Source of the DNA: Hippasteria phrygiana
Lineage: Eukaryota > Echinodermata > Asteroidea > Valvatida > Goniasteridae
NCBI GenBank assembly: GCA_037893225.1
Contig: JAZGUH010000056.1
Coordinates: 2,108,001-2,172,000 of the forward strand
Reading direction: 5' to 3'
Length of the DNA: 64,000 bases
Shown here: positions 21,559 to 32,122 of the stretch, piece by piece
Layout of the letters: the number at the start of each line of letters is the position of its first letter
How positions within the stretch are numbered: position 1 is the first letter of the stretch
Notes under the pieces: model-generated
Database searches by the model: none
What the model was told of the DNA's origin: nothing
What the model saw: the letters and a program-made list of their open reading frames with translations, nothing else
Program-made: the position numbers and the translations under genes

Positions 21559-24206
21559 CCCGTAATTTTCGGAATATAGGCCGCGCGGAGTATAAGCCGC
21601 AGCACGCAAAAATCTGCAAATTAATATTTAAAGTTGGCGTAATAGCCGCACCGGCGTATAAACCGCACCGCGGCGCTGACGACCGACCACAAAAGTCATC
21701 GTGCTGCATAGCGCTCGTATGTAAAATGGTTCCACTATCGAAATCACATGCAATCCTAAAGTGTGAGCAGCGCAAGAACGAGATAGGCGGAAAGAAAAGG
21801 CGAGTTTGGGTTCAATATCGACGTCATCTTACCTGACTTCAATTTAAGTGTCTGGTTCCCGCTATGATATTCTTATTGAAAACGCAATTATCGAGAGTCG
21901 GCAAACAGACAAAGCAATCCCACTGGTGGTATACGAGTATCTGTGGACATGTATAGCGCCCTCATTCGACGCGCACGGAGCCCAATAAACTTTCATAAGT
22001 CCTCAAAATTACCAATTTTGACGGGATGGATGAGCGTCCTGGCTGGGTGGGACGCGTGGCAGTTTTTTTTTTTTTGACGGGGTGGGGGAATAAAAAAGAC
22101 AATGACAACTTTGACCACTAATCTGAGCTCAACAGTCACCAATTGACCAGTGAAATAATAAACAACATGGATTACACAACGATAAAACAGACAAAAACGA
22201 ACAGACGCACCACACGATTTGTGAGGTGTGAACGGTACTTATGGTACATTTGCAAGTCTATGCGGTCTTTCTGGATCGGTTTCCTTTATTTCCAACAAGT
22301 GAGTAGAGCGAACGTAAACGGCACCCAGGGTTCGAAATTCGTAATCTGGGGGCCAAGGCCACTAATGAAGGCACCAAGGCCAATGACAAAAATTGATAAG
22401 GGCACGAAGGCCAGATGAAGGTCTTGCTTGCATACTGGTGTATTTGTACAATTAGTCTCTTTACGGCAGTGAGCGAAACTTTTAGACATGAGGAAGGTGC
22501 CAAGAAACAATGAAAACTGAGCTTACAGCTTGCGTATTTGTTTTCTTAACCACTTACAACTTTTAAGTTGTATAGTCATGGAGGAAACACGGCCCGTGCC
22601 GGGCATGCCGCGCGACGGCATGAGTGGTTTTACCGTGCGTTGCCGCCATCTTCACCGGCCACGTTGCGTTCACGCCCCGCACGGGCCATTCGGGAAATCA
22701 CGGTGCGCTATATCGCTGGCGGAAAAAGCGTCAACGTTGTCGATCTCCTCTTCGAAGTCACCCAGTAAAAATGAGTTTGGTTCCATGGGGCAGAAATTAG
22801 TTTTATCATGATTCATGTCATTCTTGCACTTAATAGCCGACTTGTCGAGTTCAATTTGTCTGGAACGTTTTAAATAATTGAGCGATGCAAGGCATAATGG
22901 GTCATGCTAATTAGCGTCAACAAGCGTCAACAAGCGTCAACAAGCGTCAACAAGCGTCAACAAGCGTCAACAAAGCGTCAACAATTTATAAAAGCACCGT
23001 TAAGCTTAAACATGTTATTCACAATATTTAGTGGGCTCCTTTGATTATTTAAAAGTATCATTAGTATTTAAAAGTATCTTAAAATGTGTGATTTTTAAGC
23101 GAAAAAGTACGACATCAACGGTGCTTTTTCCCGGCAGCCATCTTGTTTTTCTGGGACGTGGTGCAATCGCGCATGCGCAAAAGAGAAAACAAAGATGGCG
23201 GCGCCCATTCATCGTAATTTTGTCGTCATAAAATTTCGTTTTTATGTGGGATTGTGAACGGGAATTCGCCCAATTTCTTACACAATACGAGATGCGAGAG
23301 TTTGTTGAATACAAGTATAGCTTTTGTGAAGCTTAAATTTGCATTTTGAGCTTGTTGACGCTTTGTTGACGCTGATCGGGTTTGTTGACGCTTGTTGACG
23401 CTTGTTGACGCTAAATAGCATGACCGGGCATAATTGTCGAATAAATCGCAAACAGAAAACGCTTCGGTTTCCACGTGTCCGAGTCATCGCAGCACACATG
23501 CACTATGCACGATCGTTTGCACGAGGGGAGTTCGTTGTGTTAAGTTGAACAGGCAACGCTACTCCCTCTGGACCATAGCTAAACCGTACACATGGCTTAG
23601 CCGGCTTTGGGGGGTTCGGGTTACTGTAGTAAGAGCTACCTGGCTAAAGCTAGCCGCGGATTCGGCCGCGAATTCAGAGCTTGTTTTTATAGGCTGTGAC
23701 TGGTTCCCGCCCCAGTGAGAAAGAAGAAAAATAATGCACGGACGGGAACCAGTCTGCTTGGGGAATCGAGGTTTTGTGAAGGTTTTTACATGGGGCGCAC
23801 GTGCCGTGCGGGCTCTAGCGCGATCGTTCATCACGCGCACGGGCAATTACCAGCGCGATCGAAAAGCGCCGTTTTGTAGGATCCGGCAACGGTTTGGTAC
23901 TAACAAATTGAGCAATTTGATGGCTTGGTTCGGCAAAAAGGGCACAACGGCCAAAGTATTAATGGAGCACAGTACAACTGGCCGTGAATAGTGCATTTTT
24001 ACAAGGGGCATCACGGCAACTAAGCCTTAGGGCATCGACGGCACTGGCCGCCGTGGCCGCCGTGGCCGTCGTGAATTTCGAACCTTGTGCGACTGATTTT
24101 ATTCTTCAACTGTTGCCGTATAAACCGCCCGGAGTAAAAGCCGCAGGAACATTTTTCAGCGTGAGAATCAACGTATAAGCCGCGGCCTATATTCCGAAAA
24201 TTACGG
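21559..24206. mobile_element. 2.65-kb TIR element with TA target site
   Basis: The left end is CCCGTAATTTTCGGAATATA and the right end is the complement of CCGTAATTTTCGGAATATAGG. TA lies at 21557-21558 and 24207-24208. Words such as GTATAAGCCGC and GTATAAACCGC recur inside both ends. No transposase was recognised, and a second element (22899-23426) has inserted into it. Confidence 0.65.
22899..23426. mobile_element. MITE with GCGTCAACAA arrays, copy A
   Basis: It starts GGGTCATGCTAATTAGCGTC and ends in the near complement, with GGCATAAT duplicated at 22891-22898 and 23427-23434. Seven GCGTCAACAA units sit at the left end and five inverted units at the right. The interior has an NRF1-like palindrome (GCGCATGCGC, about 23170) and a YY1-like AAGATGGCGGC (about 23192). 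It is nearly identical to 34314-34903. Confidence 0.85.
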
Positions 24207-24927
24207 TATGGTGCCATATTCCAAAAATATTGAAATTTTCATTTTTTAGATAATTTTCTGAGTGTATTCTTCTTTTTGATACACCCTAGCCTGTATAGTG
24301 AACACTTTTTGTGGACCCCACGATGTTTGTTTAATGGCATTCTACTGTATATGTTATGTATAGTATCTACCTAATATTAATATGCAAACACTGCTTAGAA
24401 CCCTATGAAATTGGGTCCAGGAATACTATTTTTTTTGGGGGGGGGGGGGGGGGGGCTGCCTTATAATTCTGTCAGTGTCTGTCAGATTTTAAAATTAACC
24501 AATCATAGTCACAAACCCAAGACAAGTCCTATAGAAATGCGAGCTGCAATTTGATGCTGCCCTTAGAATTGGCGAGTTTTGCATTTTCCGTTGTTTGTTT
24601 TGCATCTTTCAGACGATGTGATTTGGTATTGTTTCAAGGGATCCCTTCATGCGATTCTACTCAGATTGGTCTACATGTACATTTCCTTTAACGTCCGTAC
24701 TCTGGCCGAACATTTCAATTCCCTGGATTTGCTCCTACAAATGAATAATGGTGGAAAACTTTTTTTTTTATTAAAAAAAAGCACTTACTACACTCTGCAA
24801 TGTATTGGTTTTAACTTGACACAGGATGATTGCCGCACGCATTAACGCTGTAAGAATAGGAGCTTCCTGCTCCTACTGCAAACATTGAAATTTATAATGT
24901 AATAATTTGATAAAAATAATTTGGGAG
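24207..24927. other. Intergenic, G-tract, no gene seen
   Basis: It contains a run of about 20 G near 24437-24456. CAGTAGAATGCC at about 24345 (complement strand) resembles CAGTAGAACTTTGC at 20812, as in pogo/Tigger-type ends. This pairing is weak. Confidence 0.3.
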
Positions 24928-25245
24928 GCTAATCATCCTTACTCGCAGCTGGGATGCTGAATTGCGAAGGACGCGGCTACAACGTGGTCGAGTCGCTGGC
25001 ACGTAAAGGCGCCTCTGGCAGCCGGCCTACATCGACCCACATATGAGCACGGAGCACAGCCAGAGATCGAAAGTGTTTGATTTTTCGGGAGGGAGGAAAG
25101 CCGGAGGACCCGGAGAAAAACCCTTGTGGCACAGGAGAGAACCAACGCACAACTCTACTCACATATGGTCAGAGCCGGGAATCGAACCTGGGCCACATTG
25201 GTGAGAGGCGAGCGCTTTACGCACAAGCCACCCATGCCACCAAAT
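24928..25245 (-). mobile_element. tRNA-derived SINE with Deu-like central domain
   Basis: On the minus strand a tRNA-like head at about 25165-25245 (A-box-like TGGCTTGTGCG.., B box GGTTCGATTCC) is followed by a body containing TTCTCCGGGTCCTCCGGCTT. That body resembles the conserved central domain of deuterostome SINEs. It lies just downstream of CEP20. Confidence 0.6.
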
Positions 25246-25266
25246 GTGTTACTTCTTGCCAAGTAT

Positions 25267-25272
25267 TTTATT
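25267..25272 (-). promoter_or_regulatory. Candidate polyadenylation signal of CEP20
   Basis: TTTATT on the plus strand reads AATAAA on the minus strand, 110 bp beyond the CEP20 stop codon. Confidence 0.45.
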
Positions 25273-25381
25273 TTTGTGGATGGTCACATAGCAAAGCTCA
25301 TAACTATGCTAACTAATTAGCAATTCAATTTTTTTTGGAGTGCCACGTATGCCCAAAACGCACGGGCACACATGAAGTTTG

Positions 25382-25550
25382 TCAGGTCACAGCTACACTC
25401 AATGGTACTTTGCCTTGTGTTGTTGAGGGTATTTTGTCGTAACCAAGCCTGCTGTCTCTGCTGGATCTCTTTGTGGTTTCGGTAAAACCTCTACTTGGTG
25501 CTGTTCTCTTACTGTGTAGGAAGTGGCTCAGGATGCCGTATAGGAGGGGT
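25382..25550 (-). CDS. CEP20: CEP20 last coding exon
   Basis: After the acceptor cttattgtag it encodes PLLYGILSHFLHSKR and a 40-residue Ser/Thr/basic tail to TGA. PLLYGIL aligns with human IPLLYGILAHFL. Confidence 0.85.
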
Positions 25551-28500
25551 CTACAATAAGGACAGTGAAGTTATACAAGTAATGTCACACAAACCACAAG
25601 GGAAACCGACTTAAATTTTGAATGAATTTTCAAAGTGAACAAAGAAATTGGCAGGAGTGGGATTTTAAACCTGCAACCTTTCGGAATACCGTACCGGCGC
25701 TCTACCAATCAAGTTACAGGGTTCCTGCACTTTTGGGACAATCATGAAAATCCATGACCTATTTCATCAAAATACTGATCAAAACTGTGAAACTTGTTCT
25801 GTGAAAAGTCCCTAACAGAAAGAGTAGGCCTACAAGATCAATTTTAAGATGCATTATGTAAGGTATAAAAATCAGACTTCTGATGTCTTCACAAAATTCC
25901 ATGACTTTTCCATGACTTTTGTCATTTTTACAAAATTCCATGATTTTTCCAGACCTGGAAATAGAAAATAAAATTCCATGACTTTCCAGGATTTGTCTAG
26001 GCCGCAGGAACCCTGAAGTTATGTTGCTCTATATGTTAGCAGTCTCCCAAATTGTCAGTGTTTTTGTTCGGGGGAAGGACGCTAGTCAGAAGTCATAAAC
26101 CCATAAATTATACAAGTGAAACAAAATATACTCAATTTAGTGGACACTTCGGTCCTGTACCACAGCACAACTAGGGGCTACACTGCTTTAACCCTAACCA
26201 TCCCTAACCTGCCAAAATCAAACACCCCATTTGTGTTGAATTTTGTGTGATTGGGTACTGTAGAGCCTTGGCACCATCACTTTGCATGGGACTTGATGCC
26301 CTGATTTTGTCAGAGTACAAAGAATGTGCCATTGGTTTACTACACAGTGTTGGAGTTTGTGTGGTTAGGGAAGGATTCTAGTAAAAAGCCTTGGGCTGTT
26401 AGGGTTAATATGCCTTTATGGATAGGCCTAGCCCAATAGGCCTAGCCCAATAGACCTTTATCATGGTACAGCCATTTTGTTTTTCTCCTATTAAAATCAA
26501 TGCTACCAAACCGAGGCAGGAAGGAAAAATAGTCTGGCACCTTCATTCAATAATTGGAATCACTATTCATAATTGCTAATGCATAGAGGGAACAAGACAA
26601 AGATGGCCACAGCATGATAAAGGTCTATAGGCCTTTGCCTACAGAATGTACACTGCATTAGGATCAGAATGGATTTTCTTTATTGAAATCACCCAATACA
26701 AGCCAAAAGCCACTCTACGTAAAAGGTTACGATCAGAGGTTGTAGGTTGGTGACATTTTGACTTGTCAACTCTACCACCCTTGCTGTTTTCCTGGGCCCA
26801 CATCTAAATAGAGGGTAATTCTTCAACAGATTCCAGATAAATTATCCCAATTTTCAGACGTAAAGACCCAGGCGGGGTAAGTTCCACCATCGATGAGACC
26901 AACTCACCTCCCCAAGAATGTTAGGCCTACATGTTGAAAGCCCTACACAGATATGATGTCTGGCATAAATCATACATTTAAATATTTGTCAATGAGTGCT
27001 GTGGCCTCGTGGTTTAGTGTACCGAACTCAAGATCTCAGTGATACTGCAGATTGTGGGTTCGATACCGGCTGGGGTCATGGTGCTTGTGTCCTTGAGCAA
27101 GGCACTTTGTCACAAGTTGCTTCTCTCCACCCAGGAGTAAATGGGTACCTGTGAGGGCAGTGATGGTTATAAATGTGTTTGATTAGCCCTTGTGCGCTTA
27201 ACTTGCAGCCGGGGCTGTATACTCCTCAGGGAGTTGGGAAGGCTTCAGGAATGATTAATGGGCCCGATGAGCAGGGGTAATAATATTGTAAGCGCTGTGA
27301 TATAGTTTACTATGTTGAGCGTTCTTAACTGCCGGTTATTATTATATTATTATTATTAAATGATTCAATGTCATGTGAATCAATTTCACCAATCAAATAG
27401 CAAGGATCTCGTTAAGATGTTGTATAATGTTAAATATATGTGGATGAAAAGCATGTGCAGTACTCACACTGTCGCGCTGTCCCTGTCTTCAGTGAAGTTA
27501 AGTTCATTGACTAGGAATTCTCTATCCAGAGGCGTCTGCGGTTGACCTGATTCTGCAACAATCACAAAAATTGATTCATTTAACTTATTACAACACACAT
27601 GTTTCTCTCTGTTTGTCTGGACTTATATTCTCCAAAATGTAAACACTAAAAGTACTGACTTTGTTGTACACACAAAAACACCTGAGATCAACCAAACTTG
27701 GCTACACTGGGCAAACAGTTTCTCTTCGTCAGCAAAATTGTACATGTAGCCAAATTCCTAATACGATACAGTTCAACTTCACTCAGTTGAACATCAATAT
27801 TTTGTGAACCAAATACAACTGATGGTTTTAGTTATATGGCTTGAAGTTGATTTCATATACATGTATAGTATGTACCTTCAAATTCAGTCAGAAAGTCCAA
27901 AATAAGCTGGTAAGTAGTTTACGGGTACACATGGAACATCAAGCTCACGGCAAGATCAGACATTTTCAAAGTGAACAAAGAAACTGGCAGGAGCGGGATT
28001 CGAACCTGCGACCTCCGGGTTACCGTACCGGCGCTCTACCAACTGAGCTATCTTGCCCTATGTTGGCGGTCTCCCAAATTGTCAGTATCTTTGTTCGGAT
28101 TTGTTTTTCCCTTGTGGATTGTTTGACGAAGATCAGAAATTGACGGCAAGTTAGCCATCATCACTCTCATGAACAAGACCACTGCATCCACTGGAACCAA
28201 GCTATAGTCATCGTCCCCATCAACCACTGGCAACCGTGCCGCTTTAGAAAAGCCATCGCCATGAGCTGCCACGACAACGTCCCCCAAGACAGCGTTTTTC
28301 CCGTCAGTGACATCTGATCACCTGTACTTAATCAGGCTGCCAATGGGTCTCCTGTACCCACGGTAGCTCTGACCTCCCCCACCAACAACCAGAAAGTAAC
28401 TGACACGGTCCACTAACCACCCAGCATCTCTCAGTCATGCATCTAAGAGGTGCGATCAGAAAGTTCCGAGACTGTTCCTGTTGCAAACGTTGGTCATGTA

Positions 28501-31348
28501 GGTTATTTTATTCTACTTTTGAGTGATCTTTCCAACTACGTGTAAAGCAACTATAGCAAAGAAAACCAAACAGAAACAAAAAACAAACTATACCTGCCAT
28601 AAGCACTGATGCTGAATACTTATACTTGTTGAACTCCATGTATTCTCTGATCAGTTCATTGATGAGCATATTCTCATTACTGAGTGGGGGTCGGGGGTCG
28701 TTCTGGTCATCCAAGGCGTGGAATACTTCCGCACGAACTCTGGCCTTGATCTGACCCATAACCCCTCTCATCTCCAACGTCTCCTTCAACACTGAAATTA
28801 CACATCAAAATGAAATACTAATAATTTTTAGTTATCGCTATTTGTTAGTTATGAGCCCTGCCAAATCCAAACAAAATCCAACAAAATCCAATGCAAATTT
28901 TACCAGAAGTCTGCTTCCGACCCTCCTCCAGTCTACAGATTCACCGATTACACCAGACATGACAGATGTACATCAAAGACAAATGGAGGTAAAGATTTTA
29001 CTTCAATATCCCCTATCCCCACCACCCCCCCCCCCCCCATCAAAATTGATCAGGAACAGCAAAATCTTTGAAAATAACCATCCATTCATGTTTATAATAA
29101 ATCTTTTCGACATTCTCAATGCGTTATGGGATTGGATGACAAACAGTAAGAGCATGCATATTTAGAATGCATGTGATTGGTCATATTGGTCATTATGGTC
29201 ATAAAATCCTATTCTGATTGGCTAATAATATGATATTTATTAACTGTTCTAATTCCAGAGCAGTTGCATTCATCGGTTACTGGTACCTTGAGAGGCTTTA
29301 ACTTTCCCCAATTATTCCCCTACTTTTACTGGCATTAAAAAAAAAAAAAAATTCTGGTTTGATCATATTCCTTCTGCTTCATGCAAAGAAATGAAGAGTT
29401 TCTCACAACTCCAGACAGATGTTTATCAAATCAATGAATGTTTGGACTGCCGGGTTCACAGTGCCATAGGTTTGTGTAAAAATTACATGGTTTGTTTGTC
29501 ATCCACATAGGCCCAAGTAGGGAGTCCGGCGTTTTGTCACAAATATAATATCAATGGAAAGGGAATTGCAAGTCAAAATTAAATGGTATGAACATTTACT
29601 CGATAGGTACTTGCATTTCAGAGTTATGGCACTTTAAAGGTGTAATTTGTGGGTGCAGGTGTCTGTATAAAAGGTGGCGACCATGTGCACCTAATGTGCT
29701 GATGTTATTATCGATAGCACTGTGTTAACGAAGGTCTTATCTGTCTACACCTAGGGTGCGTTCCACTAACATGACTAACGCAAACAATCCACGTACGTTC
29801 GCCAACATGCGCCAATTTTGTGTGCACATCCAGTGGAAAATTGTTCGCGTAGTTGGCAAACGTTTGCAACGTTTGCAACGTTCGCGTGAGTGGAACGCAA
29901 CCCAGAATGCATTTTGATCATTTTTTATTGGCTCAGATTTTATTGTGAAAAATGTTTCAATATTATTTCCAAAAAAGTATCTTATAACAATGGCAACTTA
30001 TGAGAAACTTTCTCACCTCTAAGTTTGTGAATTAAGTAGACGAATAAGGATAAGATAAACCTTTTGTCCACATAGGCCTAATACTTCACTTTTTTGCGTT
30101 TTGGACTGCTCAATTATCGTTGTTTGAAGACCCCTAATTTTGCATGGGTTCAGATATACATGTACAGTCCAAAACGGTGGACTCCCTAGCATTGTGGGAA
30201 GGAAAAAGGAGCGAAAGGATCAATGTTTGCTCTTTTTCCCTGTGACCACAAAATGAACACAATTTTTGGGGGGCATAACGTGGGAGATATTTTTACTGCA
30301 TAAAACAGTGAAATTTTGAAATATTTAATAGGACAATATTCAATAATTTAGTTTTTTTCCCATTGACCACAACACTATTCATTCCCCTTTGAGTCCAGAG
30401 GGTGCGCTCAGGTTAACAGCCACCACTGACCAATCAGAGACAAAAAACAAGACCCAGGGACCTCATGCTGACCAAGAGAATGGAGGAATAACACATGCGG
30501 CCATGCCATTCCCATTGCCAAATCAAACTTTTTCATTCATTCATTCATTCATTCATTCATTCATTCACTTTATTTTCCACATAACATTAAGCAACAGAAC
30601 AAAACATCACTTAATATTTTGATAAATGTGGATGGGGGTTCCTAAAAAACAAAGCTTGTCGAGTAGGGGCCCCCCACTTATATAATTCAATTAAGTTTCA
30701 ACACGGGCTAGACATTGCTAGATAAAAATAATTAAAGATAAAACACATAAACGAAATCTGTAACCCTTTGTTTAACTTCAAGGTAAAACGTTCATGCACA
30801 ACAATGACAACACACATAAGGCGGAAAGATTTTACTTTAATACCCCGCACCAAAATCGGTTAGAAACAGCAAATCTTGGAAAATATCCATCCATTTGTGT
30901 TCATAATTGTATAAATTACACTTGGCACAACCTTTCAATTTCATTTTGAGAATTTTGTTGGGACATTTTAGTGCAATATATAGGGGAAGAAAGTTTGTGT
31001 TTTCTGTGTTAGAAGTTCTTGGCAGTTGGCACCATGTATAGTCACTCCAAAGTGTGCACATACATGTTGATTTCTTCCTCATTTTTTTACAGATTTTGCT
31101 GACATAAATCTTGAAACAGGTTGAATTGTGCCACATGTTTAGACAGTTGTATCAAGGAGGGTTGGTTATTTTTCAAGATTTTGCTGTTCTTGACTGATTT
31201 TGGTGGGGGGTATTAAAGTAAAATCTTTCCCATAAGGCGACCTTTCCAGACTTATTTTTCTGATTATTCTACAATTATTTGGTTTTCGATTCAACACATT
31301 TTTTAAGACGAATTAATTACCAGTCTTCAACTCTTGAACAGAAGTCAT
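25382..31348 (-). CDS. CEP20: CEP20 (FOPNL/FOR20) centrosomal protein, complete
   Basis: Four coding exons on the minus strand: 31348-31321, 28791-28594, 27552-27468 and 25550-25382. All phases match, giving 159 residues (human about 174). The start MTSVQELKT continues into LKETLEMRGVMGQIKARVRA, then EVFHALDD, then the LisH segment NMLINELIREYMEFNKYKYS (about residues 50-82), ESGQP..PLDREFLVNEL and VPLLYGILSHFL. The tail is basic and serine-rich. CEP20 is a TOF/LisH protein of centriolar satellites and basal bodies needed for ciliogenesis. The stop TGA is at 25382-25384. A GTAAGA donor just after SHFLH could allow an alternative tail. The ATG is 53 bp from the large inverted repeat at 31402-34064. 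Introns carry SINEs and MITEs. Confidence 0.93.
25590..26075 (-). mobile_element. SINE family 1, copy 1 (interrupted)
   Basis: It carries the tRNA-like minus-strand head (GGTAGAGCGCCGGTACGG) and the tail CTCCCAAATTGTCAGTG. Other copies are at 27960-28100, 44895-45068 and 49305-49620. This copy is split by the element at 25717-26015. Confidence 0.7.
25717..26015. mobile_element. 299-bp element with CAGGGTTCCTGC ends and 6-bp TSD
   Basis: It starts CAGGGTTCCTGC and ends GCAGGAACCCTG, flanked by AAGTTA at 25711-25716 and 26016-26021, inside a SINE. The interior repeats TTCCATGACTTTT. The terminus resembles the left end of the 1.1-kb element at 50076-51185, which also has a 6-bp duplication. Confidence 0.75.
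26192..26404. mobile_element. 213-bp TTAA element with CCCTAAC ends, copy 1
   Basis: It is flanked by TTAA at 26188-26191 and 26405-26408. It starts CCCTAACCATCCC and ends CTGTTAGGG. It aligns over its full length with 55703-55915, which is also 213 bp. Confidence 0.75.
26994..27359 (+). mobile_element. tRNA-derived SINE family 3
   Basis: The head is tRNA-like (GGCCTCGTGGTTTAGTG, then B box GGGTTCGATACC). The central block contains CCTTGAGCAAGGCACTT and the 3' end is an ATT microsatellite. It lies in intron 3 of CEP20, antisense to it. Confidence 0.65.
27468..27552 (-). CDS. CEP20: CEP20 exon 3
   Basis: The acceptor is gattgttgcag and the donor is gtgagt. It encodes SGQPQTPLDREFLVNELNFT and the following seven residues, matching the human SGQP..PLDRQFL..EL block. 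Confidence 0.92.
27960..28100 (-). mobile_element. SINE family 1, copy 2
   Basis: This is the best-preserved copy. The minus strand reads GGCAAGATAGCTCAGTTGGT, then a B box GGTTCGAATCC. The anticodon arm does not fold properly, so it is a SINE head rather than a tRNA gene. It lies in CEP20 intron 2. Confidence 0.7.
28594..28791 (-). CDS. CEP20: CEP20 exon 2 with LisH motif
   Basis: The acceptor is gtaatttcag and the donor is gtatag. It encodes 65 full residues spanning the TOF helix and LisH motif, with very high similarity to vertebrate CEP20. Confidence 0.95.
28855..29100. repeat. Fragments of two MITE families in CEP20 intron 1
   Basis: 28855-28935 matches 49755-49825 (GAGCCCTGCCAAATCCAA). 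28988-29100 is a truncated copy of the 30823-31230 family (AAAGATTTTACTTCAAT), interrupted by a C-tract. Confidence 0.5.
29751..29904. mobile_element. Small hAT-like MITE
   Basis: It starts CTAGGGTGCGTTCCACT and ends AGTGGAACGCAACCCAG. The interior has CAAACGTTTGCAACGTTTGC direct repeats. No clear target duplication was seen. It may sit inside a larger pair of TAGGGAGTCC ends at 29516 and about 30188. Confidence 0.5.
30533..30567. repeat. (ATTC)n microsatellite
   Basis: About eight perfect ATTC units lie in CEP20 intron 1. Confidence 0.9.
30823..31230. mobile_element. 408-bp MITE with 8-bp TSD
   Basis: It starts GGAAAGATTTTACTTTAATA and ends in its complement, flanked by CATAAGGC at 30815-30822 and 31231-31238. 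A diverged copy is at 44046-44400 and a truncated one at 28988-29100. It is in CEP20 intron 1, 91 bp downstream of exon 1. Confidence 0.8.
31321..31348 (-). CDS. CEP20: CEP20 exon 1 with start codon
   Basis: ATG at 31348-31346 encodes MTSVQELKT plus one base, then a gtaatt donor. Phase and sequence fit the human start (MATVSDLKAV). This start is preferred because it restores the family N-terminus. Confidence 0.88.
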
Positions 31349-31401
31349 CTTTTCACTCAAAAACCAGCGCGGTTCTGCTTATTATTTAGGGCGCCCTCTG
31401 T

Positions 31402-32122
31402 GGCAGCGTCAAGCCAGCACCAGATTCCAGATTCAGCCTCACGTGCATAAATTACTACGATGTCCCAGTGGGGACATACTACATATTTCTCAGAATACAA
31501 TCATCTATGTACAATTTATGTTCCAAATAAGAATCGTCTCTGCTTGTGCAATAATAGAATGATTTCGTAATTTTGATGTTTGCCTTAATAACAATTACTA
31601 GAGTATGTTGTATACTTACAATCAAGAATTAGCAGTGATGAGACAGACTTCACTTCTGACATGTACAAGTACAACATGACAACATCACGTTCATTATAGC
31701 CTACACAAAATATAGGGAAACTCGGGGATATTCCACACACAAACATTGTTCACGTTGACATTCATAGGCTTAATGAAGAGCAGAAGTTGTAGCCTTGTAT
31801 GGGCGGCTTGGGATATTTTAATTTGTAAAAGTAATTATAGATATGTCTCTATAAAGGAAACGTATTAAAATACAGCTGGACGCCTGATATAAGAGACGAA
31901 GGACGGGAATAGGAAATAAATCCGGTGCTGGAGTTGACGGGACCACTACTCAAAAACGACATTGAGGAAATGTTCAAAATGTACATATGTTGTAGCCATA
32001 TATAGGGTGGCTCACCATGTACAATTGGACTTATTGACAGTTCCGTTAAACCTATCACTAAAGATTCAATTAGTACGAGAAAACAACAAGAATTTAATCC
32101 GGTGCTGGAGATAACGCGGCCT
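31402..32122 (-). repeat. Left arm of large inverted repeat upstream of CEP20
   Basis: The outermost shared sequence is GGCAGCGTCAAGC. This arm matches 33290-34064 in the opposite orientation with scattered substitutions and small indels, and includes the phrase AATCCGGTGCTGGAGTTGAC twice in diverged form. It reads toward CEP20, 53 bp before its ATG. Confidence 0.85.

Noticed and set aside
20812..24355. A 3.5-kb pogo/Tigger element bounded by CAGTAGAA ends
   Set aside because: Only about 12-20 bases at the ends are similar, no transposase was found, and the interval is explained by other elements.
27965..28060. tRNA-like sequences at 25640, 27985, 44960, 49330, 50041 and 27001 as tRNA genes
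   Set aside because: Anticodon arms do not fold properly or are interrupted, position 33 is not T in family 1, and each continues into a shared SINE body.
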